Shown here: piece by piece, positions 57,639 through 64,000 of the stretch
How positions within the stretch are numbered: the stretch's first letter is position 1
Layout of the letters: each line of letters starts with the position of its first letter
IMG/VR virus record: IMGVR_UViG_3300024239_000015
Coordinates: 62,001 to 126,000 of that record
Source of the DNA: a virus
Length of the DNA stretch: 64,000 nucleotides
Strand: one strand, 5' to 3'
Position numbers and translations under genes: made by a program
Notes under the pieces: model-generated
Seen by the model: the letters and a program-made list of their open reading frames with translations, nothing else
The model's database searches: none
What the model was told of the DNA's origin: nothing

Positions 57639-58036
57639 GTCGTAAAGTCCTTTAAAGGTAAACGTGTTCCGGTGTGGGACAAGTTATCACGAAACACCAA
57701 CACCTCCACACTCCACTCCAACTGAATCAGTGAGTGTTTGGTGATTGTCGGTACGTAATACGCCACACCGTAACGTTTTGCTAAAAATGCTGCGGAGTCT
57801 GGTAATGGGTAGTTAGGGTCTTCCATCAACACAAACCCATTTGGGAGGGGTCCTAAAAGCACACCTCCTAATTCAAGGTTGATTTTGGAATAGAGGACTT
57901 CAGAAGAAACCACTGGCAATTCCGTTTGTTTTCGTAGGTTCTCCGAGCTCACGTTTGGGTTGTGTGCCAGTAAATAGACCGGCACTTTCAACTGGCGTAG
58001 GAAGTTGTCTACTATAGCTAATTCACGTACTGTCAT
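57635..58036 (-). CDS. Hypothetical protein, 133 aa
   Basis: ATG 58036 (MTVRELAIVDNF) follows AAAGGATAACCGA; an in-frame start at 58099 would overlap the neighbour. Mixed alpha/beta protein with no recognised motif. Confidence 0.7.
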   Translation of the reverse strand: MTVRELAIVDNFLRQLKVPVYLLAHNPNVSSENLRKQTELPVVSSEVLYSKINLELGGVLLGPLPNGFVLMEDPNYPLPDSAAFLAKRYGVAYYVPTITKHSLIQLEWSVEVLVFRDNLSHTGTRLPLKDFTT

Positions 58037-58040
58037 TCGG

Positions 58041-58508
58041 TTATCCTTTTTGTGGGGAATCGTCAAACAACTCAGCGATCCACTTGGGTTGGTTTTCAAG
58101 TGGTGGGGTTACAAATTCTACCGGTAGGTTTAAGAACGCAGCAAACTGTTCGGAGTCCGACTTCACGATCCCTAAAGCCACTAACGTCTCACCTAACATT
58201 ACACGCACCTCTTGTGGGTCGGTGGTATATAAAACCTTAGCGATGTGGTATTGTTCTTCGGTGGCGTCGTTCGTACGTACGTCAGATGCGAGGTCGTACG
58301 CAAACTCGAAGTAACGGTCAGCGACAGTCTGTTCGAGCGTCTTCAATGCCGACAGGATGTAACGCCTCATTCTGAACAGATATTGGCTCTGCAATTCTTT
58401 TAGTCGAGCTTCTTCACGAGACTTCTTTGTGAACAACCCACTGCCGAATAACCCTAAGGTACGGGTCGCTGTATTGTTTACTCTTTGGTGGTTAGGTTTG
58501 CGTTTCAT
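58041..58508 (-). CDS. Hypothetical protein, 155 aa
   Basis: AAGGAAATTGTTCGA precedes ATG 58508, which overlaps the upstream stop by 4 bases. The N-terminus is very basic (MKRKPNHQRVNN) and the rest is helical and charged. Function unknown. Confidence 0.7.
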   Translation of the reverse strand: MKRKPNHQRVNNTATRTLGLFGSGLFTKKSREEARLKELQSQYLFRMRRYILSALKTLEQTVADRYFEFAYDLASDVRTNDATEEQYHIAKVLYTTDPQEVRVMLGETLVALGIVKSDSEQFAAFLNLPVEFVTPPLENQPKWIAELFDDSPQKG

Positions 58509-59236
58509 TCGAACAATTTCCTTATTGGTAGTTTGTGGAAGTGTAAGAGGTGTTTCATTTCCTCTTCGGTGTATTCTTTCTCACACAACACGACTAAACT
58601 GAGGTTCTGTGTGTTGATGCGGTACAGACGGGACTTATCCACGCGTTCACTTACTCGCGTTTGGTACACGTGGTCAGGTGTGTTTAATACTCCAACTTCA
58701 ATAATTTGGAATTCCAAACTACGTATCGCTCGTCTGAGGTACGCGTGATCTTCTTCTGCAATCACGTAAGGTACTAGATCTTCTTCTACTGTTATGTAGG
58801 GAAAAGCGTTCCGCGATACTTGTTCGTACAACTCGTTCTCTAACTCTTTGAGAGGACGATACATTTCACAAAGGTTCTCTCCGTATTCAAATTCATACCA
58901 ACGGTGTGCGGTTCTGTAATGGCTACCGTCGTCCTTCTCGACAGGTTTGGTTGCTGAGAAAATAGACAGCGCCATACGACGACTATTCACACCAGAGACG
59001 TACTCGGCGGTAGAGAGTTTCTGACACTCAGGACAAAGCATACAACCGATGTCCTCTCCTAATGACTTCAGTTGTCTTTGCTCGGACTGTCGTTCTTGAT
59101 GGCTTTCTAAAATGAATGCTTTAATGCAGCATGAAGGGTAACCGTAATAGATACCACGGTAGACCCAATTTATCAAACGCCAAGCGCCTAATTGTGAAGC
59201 ATTTACTTTTAATTGGTTTAATTCGATTTCATTCAT
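58505..59236 (-). CDS. GYPxCC-motif cysteine protein, 243 aa
   Basis: Near residue 30 is IYYGYPSCCIKAF, followed by GCMLCPECQKLS about 35 residues later. The paired CC and CxxC would suit a zinc or iron-sulphur site, and the GYP-x-CC pattern recurs in several uncharacterised phage and bacterial proteins. The C-terminal half is charged and helical. First gene after the terminator at 59314-59335. Biochemical role unknown. Confidence 0.7.
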   Translation of the reverse strand: MNEIELNQLKVNASQLGAWRLINWVYRGIYYGYPSCCIKAFILESHQERQSEQRQLKSLGEDIGCMLCPECQKLSTAEYVSGVNSRRMALSIFSATKPVEKDDGSHYRTAHRWYEFEYGENLCEMYRPLKELENELYEQVSRNAFPYITVEEDLVPYVIAEEDHAYLRRAIRSLEFQIIEVGVLNTPDHVYQTRVSERVDKSRLYRINTQNLSLVVLCEKEYTEEEMKHLLHFHKLPIRKLFE

Positions 59237-59313
59237 GGGAACCTCGATGTCTTAGAGTTGACTTGTCCCAACGATGATATATACCTGTATTTAATTCCAT
59301 AGGGACAAAAAAA
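59237..59313 (-). promoter_or_regulatory. Possible promoter region
   Basis: Between a strong terminator and the start of the GYPxCC gene lies AT-rich sequence containing, on the minus strand, GGAATTAAAT and GGTATATATCATC. A promoter is expected here because transcription must restart after the terminator. The exact element is not determined. Confidence 0.35.
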
Positions 59314-59335
59314 AGAGGAGACCGAAGTCTCCTCT
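59314..59335 (-). terminator. Intrinsic terminator with UUCG loop
   Basis: On the minus strand AGAGGAGAC-TTCG-GTCTCCTCT is followed by TTTTTTTTG. This is a textbook terminator for the run that ends at 59346. Confidence 0.92.
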
Positions 59336-59345
59336 ACGCACATCA

Positions 59346-59690
59346 CTAAAAGAACACATCCGTCGTGTAGTCAATACGAATCGATAAACGTACCGGAGAC
59401 ACTCCCTCGGCTGTCTGCGCGTACATCACTGGCTCTCCTTCTAACGTGAGGGAGATTGTGTTGTGTTCTCTTTTCAACTTCACCCAAACAACCAGAGTAT
59501 GTACGCCATCGCCACTCTTTGCCACGATTTTCAAACCGATCGGTTTATACCCTACGACCAACCCGTTGTACGTATCGCATTGAACGACGTTGGGTTGGCC
59601 TAACGGAGTATTTATTAGTTCGGTCGATACAACCGTCAGTAGGTTAACGTCTTCTGCCAAAGCAGAGACTGAATTGAAAGTGATGTTCAT
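59346..59690 (-). CDS. Small beta-rich protein, 114 aa
   Basis: AGGAGACCAGA precedes ATG 59690. The protein is made of alternating strands and ends SIRIDYTTDVFF, which resembles the corrected end of its upstream neighbour (see 59644-60021). The two may be paralogues. Function unknown. Confidence 0.7.
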   Translation of the reverse strand: MNITFNSVSALAEDVNLLTVVSTELINTPLGQPNVVQCDTYNGLVVGYKPIGLKIVAKSGDGVHTLVVWVKLKREHNTISLTLEGEPVMYAQTAEGVSPVRLSIRIDYTTDVFF

Positions 59691-60021
59691 TCTGGTCTCC
59701 TAGTTTTGTGGTACGAACACCCAATCCGTCGTTAGTCGTAAAAAACATCTCTGGGACCGGCGTGCCAACAACAGGACGACAAAGTATTTGTACTCTGCTC
59801 ACTTCCTGTCGCTTGCTATTCACAGTGAGTTCAAAGTCGGCTGTGTGAGTTTCACCGCGATAGTCCACCATAGCACGAATCTGCAACACGTCACCATCGT
59901 TAGCAACCAAAGGAAGCGGCGTTTGGATTCTGAGCACAGGTATGTTCGATACTTCTGTGCTAGGATTTCTGGGAGTCAGTAACTCCATAGAAAAACGTTT
60001 TAAATCTACTTTTACATTCAT
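59644..60021 (-). CDS. Small beta-rich protein, 125 aa as read; end probably frameshifted
   Basis: AAGGGTAACTAAACT precedes ATG 60021. As read it overlaps the next gene by 47 bases and ends in a string unlike the rest (HHFQFSLCFGRRR). One fewer T in the T6 run (A6 at 59740-59745) would end the protein at TAG 59700 as ...MFLRLTTDWVFVPQN, 106 residues, just before the next ribosome site. That end resembles its neighbour's. Function unknown. Confidence 0.65.
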   Translation of the reverse strand: MNVKVDLKRFSMELLTPRNPSTEVSNIPVLRIQTPLPLVANDGDVLQIRAMVDYRGETHTADFELTVNSKRQEVSRVQILCRPVVGTPVPEMFFTTNDGLGVRTTKLGDQNEHHFQFSLCFGRRR

Positions 60022-60024
60022 AGT

Positions 60025-60558
60025 TTAGTTACCCTTCTGCTGTGCTAGAATCTCGGATTCCTTGGTAAACCAATTTAGGGTGTTTGTTTTCTCTATGACT
60101 TCAGAGATCGGGCGTGACGGTAGGTCATTAAACATCTCTTTGCATAACAACACAGTACCGCGAAAGACACGATCCACACTGACAAACACCAACGGCCCTT
60201 CTCGGTGATGGAACCGGATCTCTTTCTGCTCCCACCCGTGTAGGTGAAATAAACCGACTGGACTTAACTGGAAAAGTTCCACGTCTGTCAGTAAGGCTCT
60301 CGGTAGAGGGAGATATGCCGGGTATTGCAAGATCGGACGCATTGTCTGTTTGTGTTTACGGTCCTTCGCTCTGTCTTTTACCAGCTGAGCGTAACGTTCT
60401 TTGCGAAGGTTTGTGTTAAACTTACGAGCGTGCCGTTTCACACGTCTGAGGAGTAACTCCCTTTGACTTTCGTGGTAGTTCTCCTCTACTAAAGAGAGTA
60501 GTTCTTTATACCGTTCTATAGATAGGACTACTAGCTGAGGATTTGGATTTACGTTCAT
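60025..60558 (-). CDS. Basic hypothetical protein, 177 aa
   Basis: The N-terminal half is strongly basic and helical (RELLLRRVKRHARKFNTNLR), and a later part has LPRALLTDVELFQLSP. The charge suggests nucleic acid binding. No family recognised. Confidence 0.7.
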   Translation of the reverse strand: MNVNPNPQLVVLSIERYKELLSLVEENYHESQRELLLRRVKRHARKFNTNLRKERYAQLVKDRAKDRKHKQTMRPILQYPAYLPLPRALLTDVELFQLSPVGLFHLHGWEQKEIRFHHREGPLVFVSVDRVFRGTVLLCKEMFNDLPSRPISEVIEKTNTLNWFTKESEILAQQKGN

Positions 60559-60562
60559 TCGT

Positions 60563-60916
60563 TTATTGCTCCTTAATTACAGCAGCTTTGAGTACCGGTT
60601 CAACTGTTAGCTTCACATCGGCCTGCGAGGCATTCTGGCCAGCCGATAGAAAAGAAGCAGCACCGCCAGCGACAATGAAGTTAGTTACGTCACTGGGTAC
60701 TGGAATCACGCTAAATGTGTACACGAAAGGAGTTTTCTTTCCTTGGTGCTCTAATTCACCGTGAAGATAGCCTAACTCAAAAACTGGTATTACCAGCGGG
60801 AGTTGAGTTTGATAGTGCACCACTAATGATTCTTCGGGAATCCTGCGGGCGCCTATCTTTTCGTCAACCATTACGACCGCAAAACTATCAACGGTTATTT
60901 CTACCTTCTGGTTCAT
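60563..60916 (-). CDS. Small beta-rich protein, 117 aa
   Basis: ATG 60916 overlaps the upstream exonuclease stop by 4 bases. Beta-strand pattern with a small-residue stretch (IVAGGAASFLSAGQNASQ). Like several neighbours it starts MN-x-K and is of similar size. Function unknown. Confidence 0.7.
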   Translation of the reverse strand: MNQKVEITVDSFAVVMVDEKIGARRIPEESLVVHYQTQLPLVIPVFELGYLHGELEHQGKKTPFVYTFSVIPVPSDVTNFIVAGGAASFLSAGQNASQADVKLTVEPVLKAAVIKEQ

Positions 60917-61773
60917 TCTGGATTCCCATTAGGACGCAACGCCCTTGCAAAGCCGTACACGTATGGGTTTAAGTCTTCCTGTCCGTCGGGTTGAGGTTTT
61001 AACTTAAAGCCATTGCGGAGTGCTAACTCGCGGATTTGGTCATTCGTCCACTGGAACGCCACACCAGCCGCTTTGAGTTGTCTCAAGATAAAACTCACGT
61101 ACTTGATCTGGTGGAAACAATCGTGCAGGGAGTCGTGAGGCTCTCCTTCGAAAGTTAAAGTTTTCTTCGGGTTGATTCCAAAGAGATACCCTACTTCTAC
61201 GACAGTACGGACGTCGAGTTCTTTAAAGAACTTCCATGGCAGTGGTACACCAGAGACTTCAAACGCATTCGCGAGTATCCCTAAATCAAACCGAGCGCCG
61301 TTCCCCCAGAGGACGGCGTCTTTGCCGATTTCATTCAGGAACACCGCAACGAGGTGAAGCGCATCTTCTAACTCTAACCCGTTCTCTAACGTACGAGATA
61401 ACGGAAGACGTGTAGTATCGGGTTGTCTTAACCACCACGCTACAGTACCACCGTTTATTTTTAAACCCGCTTTGAGTAAGCTGTCTAAACGAATCGGCAC
61501 TTTTAAGAACAGACCAGACTCTCCTGTAAAGCGATTAAACTGCACTAAGGAGATCTCTACAAACGCAGCTTGTGAGCTCAGTCCTAACGTCTCGATGTCC
61601 ACCATGACGTCTTTCCAGTCGAACTGTGCGACTTCTCCTTTAAGGAGCATGTGTAGCCCTTCAAAGAAGTTTTCGTGGTACCACTTGTCTGTCTTGAGTT
61701 GGATACAGACTTCGTCCTTTTGGAAGTTCCGTGTCTGTAGGTTCAAACGGGGGTGTTGGGTTGCTTCACTCAC
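60913..61773 (-). CDS. DEDD-type 3'-5' exonuclease, 286 aa
   Basis: Exo I is MVDIETLGL (Asp59, Glu61), Exo II includes WGNGARFDLGIL, and Exo III is HDSLHDCFHQ with the His typical of the DEDDh group. This layout fits phage exonucleases related to exodeoxyribonuclease VIII or RNase-T-like enzymes. The substrate, DNA or RNA, is not settled by sequence. It overlaps the downstream gene by 4 bases. Confidence 0.8.
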   Translation of the reverse strand: MSEATQHPRLNLQTRNFQKDEVCIQLKTDKWYHENFFEGLHMLLKGEVAQFDWKDVMVDIETLGLSSQAAFVEISLVQFNRFTGESGLFLKVPIRLDSLLKAGLKINGGTVAWWLRQPDTTRLPLSRTLENGLELEDALHLVAVFLNEIGKDAVLWGNGARFDLGILANAFEVSGVPLPWKFFKELDVRTVVEVGYLFGINPKKTLTFEGEPHDSLHDCFHQIKYVSFILRQLKAAGVAFQWTNDQIRELALRNGFKLKPQPDGQEDLNPYVYGFARALRPNGNPE

Positions 61774-62245
61774 GGGTGGTCTCCTGTATAGGTTTTAACA
61801 CTACTGGGCTGAATTTAATCAGTCGAGTAGCTTTATTTTCATAGAGCTCCGTGTCAAGTAACAACACGAACGAACCATCGGTTTGTTTTGCAAGTACCGC
61901 CTGAAAAGGAGAGAAGGACTCCCCTTTCAAGATCTTACTTTTCGAATAACCGATAAGTGCTCCCATGGCGGTAGCGGACAAAGTGAAACACGTGTGGTTG
62001 AATGGAGTGAGGCCAAACCGAGGAATAGCAGCTTGAACAAACTCTTTGACTAAACCATCGGCTGTGTCGGTCTCTTCGTACTCTAAAGCAACGGTTTCTT
62101 TCAGCTGAATATCGTGGTCTCCTACTAAAGGGGTAACGAACACCCCTTGATACACGAAGGGTTGGTCTTCTTCAAGTAACCGACGACGAAGCATATCCGC
62201 TTCGCTAAAGTCTTTGTTCTTAGTGATGGATACGACGTTGTCCAT
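61766..62245 (-). CDS. Hypothetical protein, 159 aa
   Basis: ATG 62245 (MDNVVSITKNKD) follows GGAGGCGAGTAGA, in which the upstream TAG lies. An in-frame ATG at 62281 would overlap the neighbour by 35 bases. Mixed alpha/beta protein, immediately upstream of the exonuclease gene. Not recognised. Confidence 0.7.
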   Translation of the reverse strand: MDNVVSITKNKDFSEADMLRRRLLEEDQPFVYQGVFVTPLVGDHDIQLKETVALEYEETDTADGLVKEFVQAAIPRFGLTPFNHTCFTLSATAMGALIGYSKSKILKGESFSPFQAVLAKQTDGSFVLLLDTELYENKATRLIKFSPVVLKPIQETTRE

Positions 62246-62246
62246 T

Positions 62247-62600
62247 CTACTCGCCTCCGCGATAAGTGTACTCAACAGCAAGTTTGAACTTGACCTCTAC
62301 GGGCACAAATTCCAACCCATCGGGCGTAGCGATTGTAAATCCAAGTGGGTCGCCTACCCATTCTAAAAATAAACTACCTGTCCATTTATTGGCTTTGATC
62401 ATCAACGTGGGATCACAAAAACACAACTGGACGTTGTAAAGTCCAGTGACTCGTAAACTTACGGCTTGGTGATCCGACCACCCTTGAGTGAATAACTCTA
62501 GAGAAAGATCTAGAGGAGTCCCATCGAGCATACAGACAGCGAGGTCAGTGATTTGTGCATGTGCTGCGGTTACTTTCAGATCGGTAATTTTGATGTTCAT
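62247..62600 (-). CDS. Small beta-rich protein, 117 aa
   Basis: It begins MNIKITDLKV and is beta-rich with cysteines (LCFCDPT). The ribosome binding site is part of a run of nine G residues on the minus strand (62606-62614). It resembles several neighbours in size and start. Function unknown. Confidence 0.7.
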   Translation of the reverse strand: MNIKITDLKVTAAHAQITDLAVCMLDGTPLDLSLELFTQGWSDHQAVSLRVTGLYNVQLCFCDPTLMIKANKWTGSLFLEWVGDPLGFTIATPDGLEFVPVEVKFKLAVEYTYRGGE

Positions 62601-62620
62601 TTAAACCCCCCCCCTTTGGA

Positions 62621-63148
62621 TCACCAACGATCGGCTATGCTTTTGACCATGACTAACCACTGTTTACGGTACGTTTGTGAAACGATTTGATACGCCAAAC
62701 GTTCATAATACTTCGGTTTATCTGTAGAAAGAAACACGGTATCAAAGTGGTGTCTACAGTGGTCTTCTAAAGTCCTCACTAGCAATTTCCCTACTCCAGA
62801 ACGCTGCCACTGCCACGCTACGCAAAGTTGGTTCAACGAAACGCACTCTGCATCAAACGCACAAGGACTGGCGTTAAGAAAGCCGATCAATACCCCATTG
62901 TCAACGTACACCCCAAGCGTTACACTTTTAGGACGAGTTAGGTCTTCTAGAAAGCGATCAAAGTACTCATTAGCTACAGCACGATTAGTGAGTGTCGTTT
63001 GGTGTGCGCCTAGAAAGATTTCTACAACGCGTTGATGGTCTGTTCCTTCTATGACAGCCACGTAACAGGACGTTGTGTCCGTATCCCGTAAGACGTGCTG
63101 AGTTTGGTGCGCGTCGCTCATTAGGTCCTTCAGTTCAGGTGTGCTCAT
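62621..63148 (-). CDS. GNAT-family N-acetyltransferase, 175 aa
   Basis: The acetyl-CoA motif is LCVAWQWQRSGVGKLLVRTL near residue 115 (Q/R-x-x-G-x-G/A), preceded by GVLIGFLNAS and followed by VFLSTDKPKYYERL, as in GNAT enzymes. The substrate is unknown; phage GNATs can modify host proteins or small molecules. It overlaps the upstream stop by 4 bases. Confidence 0.8.
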   Translation of the reverse strand: MSTPELKDLMSDAHQTQHVLRDTDTTSCYVAVIEGTDHQRVVEIFLGAHQTTLTNRAVANEYFDRFLEDLTRPKSVTLGVYVDNGVLIGFLNASPCAFDAECVSLNQLCVAWQWQRSGVGKLLVRTLEDHCRHHFDTVFLSTDKPKYYERLAYQIVSQTYRKQWLVMVKSIADRW

Positions 63149-63417
63149 GTTGGTTCCTTTTCTGGTTCAGAAAGTGACTTTAGCCAGTTGATGAATTTCT
63201 CACGCTCCCATCTCGGACTTCCTCCCAATTTAAAATCTGGGAGAGGCACTGCCGTAATATTCCCGCGAGAGTCCCTAAGTGGCACGTAGTCAGGGTGTTC
63301 CGGAGAGTACCGCATCCTCTCCAGAGTACGACGACTAACGCTTAGAAGACGGTATATGTCAGACAGTGTTAAGTACCTCGGTATTTCCCAAGATACACCA
63401 CCGGAAATAATCATCAT
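63145..63417 (-). CDS. AlpA/excisionase-like winged-helix DNA-binding protein, 90 aa
   Basis: YLTLSDIYRLLSVSRRTLER is the typical helix-turn-helix start of AlpA/Xis-type regulators, and the later LGGSPRW...FINWLKSL matches the usual end. It probably binds DNA as a small regulator. The ATG at 63417 overlaps the upstream stop; the next codon is also ATG. Confidence 0.75.
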   Translation of the reverse strand: MMIISGGVSWEIPRYLTLSDIYRLLSVSRRTLERMRYSPEHPDYVPLRDSRGNITAVPLPDFKLGGSPRWEREKFINWLKSLSEPEKEPT

Positions 63418-63719
63418 TCTACCACCGCCTCGTATAGGTTAAAGGTAATGACCGGCTCTACGCTCCGGTCGGTTAAACGCTCGCTGATGTAACAGAACGG
63501 TCCGTTGTCTGGGTGGTCTAACCACACCACGAGGTTGTTGTTCTCAAAGAAACTCAGCGCTTCGTAATAGTTTCCACGGCTAGGCCAGACGTGGGAGATG
63601 GGTAGTTGTGTGGACAACTGCTTCACTAACGGGTTCAGCGTTTTAAAGTGCGCTCGAAGTACCGCGTCTGTCGTAGGAGAGACGGTGGTACCGATTTTGA
63701 TGTCGACGTATTCGTACAT
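63414..63719 (-). CDS. Hypothetical protein, 101 aa
   Basis: It begins MYEYVDIKIGTTVSPTTD and is coupled to the regulator gene. Mixed alpha/beta, soluble. No recognised motif. Confidence 0.7.
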   Translation of the reverse strand: MYEYVDIKIGTTVSPTTDAVLRAHFKTLNPLVKQLSTQLPISHVWPSRGNYYEALSFFENNNLVVWLDHPDNGPFCYISERLTDRSVEPVITFNLYEAVVE

Positions 63720-63722
63720 GGT

Positions 63723-64000
63723 TCAATCCTCTTCTTCCCAATCGATGCAAGCGGTCGCTACACGAACCGATTCATCGCCACTGTATGGGGTGACCAATGA
63801 ACACTGCAACCACACCCGGTCTTTAGGGGCGCAATAAGGACTATCAAAACAGACGTACGTTTGTCTCCAGGTCAACAAAGGAGCATGGCAGTTGTTCTTC
63901 ACATCCATTGCTTGGGTTATTTTCCACTCAACGCGATGCTGGTGTTTGTGTTGTGGGTTGCGTGTTTCCCAAACGTTACAGACCGCAAAGAAAGTTTCTG
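63723..64000 (-). CDS. Hypothetical protein, partial (N-terminus off the window)
   Basis: The frame is open from the right edge to TAA/TGA at 63723, so the first in-frame ATG at 63908 is probably internal. The edge portion reads ETFFAVCNVWETRNPQHKH. The protein has several cysteines and aromatic residues and a very acidic end. Function unknown. Confidence 0.65.
   Translation of the reverse strand, partial: ETFFAVCNVWETRNPQHKHQHRVEWKITQAMDVKNNCHAPLLTWRQTYVCFDSPYCAPKDRVWLQCSLVTPYSGDESVRVATACIDWEEED

Noticed and set aside
1-64000. CRISPR array, insertion sequence or integrase attachment site
   Set aside because: No regularly spaced repeats, transposase, integrase or terminal inverted repeats were seen on either strand.

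Overview
The window is a densely packed double-stranded DNA phage genome segment, most likely from a phiKZ-type jumbo myophage (Chimalliviridae-like) of a Gram-negative host. The main evidence is a syntenic block also known from phiKZ. It holds a prohead protease (15861-16601), two unidentified genes and a third, the RNA polymerase beta subunit (19684-23790), the beta' N-terminal subunit (23796-25940), and a divergently transcribed giant tail protein with a transglycosylase domain (25982-32761). A second block has the beta C-terminal piece (39397-40110), a RecA-like ATPase (40963-42378), a structural-type gene on the plus strand (42485-43294) and RNase H (43830-45365). By analogy these polymerase pieces belong to the virion-packaged RNA polymerase. 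The spanin-like pair and lipobox argue for a Gram-negative host. The host species cannot be read from the sequence, and no chimallin, tubulin, capsid, portal or terminase large-subunit gene is in the window.

Layout. 1-10.2 kb: small minus-strand genes, mostly unknown, with two tandem AAA+ ATPase paralogues, an HNH-domain protein and a QueC-like enzyme. 10.3-18 kb: two small membrane proteins, a thymidylate-synthase-family enzyme, a MazG-like pyrophosphohydrolase fusion and the prohead protease. 18-26 kb: RNA polymerase genes, with a group I intron inside the catalytic motif of beta'. 26-34.8 kb (plus strand): two large virion proteins. 34.8-43.8 kb: virion-type proteins, the beta C-terminal module, a SLOG-fold protein and a RecA-like ATPase. 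43.8-52.1 kb: RNase H fusion, spanins, two virion-type proteins, an SbcC-like ATPase and a baseplate spike. 52.1-64 kb: a long run of small minus-strand genes, probably host-takeover or nucleotide-related functions, including a DEDD exonuclease, a GNAT acetyltransferase and an AlpA-like regulator.

Genes usually abut or overlap by 1-4 bases and almost all have clear Shine-Dalgarno sequences. Gene-end hairpins are numerous, and many are followed at once by TATG(C) rather than a U-tract. At three places a one-base change in a homopolymer would turn an awkward gene junction into a standard one, which points to sequencing errors or real frameshifts.

The most notable feature is the 510-base group I intron. 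Splicing at the proposed sites joins two open frames into a 544-residue beta' N-terminal subunit and rebuilds the D-x-D-G-D metal-binding motif of RNA polymerase exactly at the junction.
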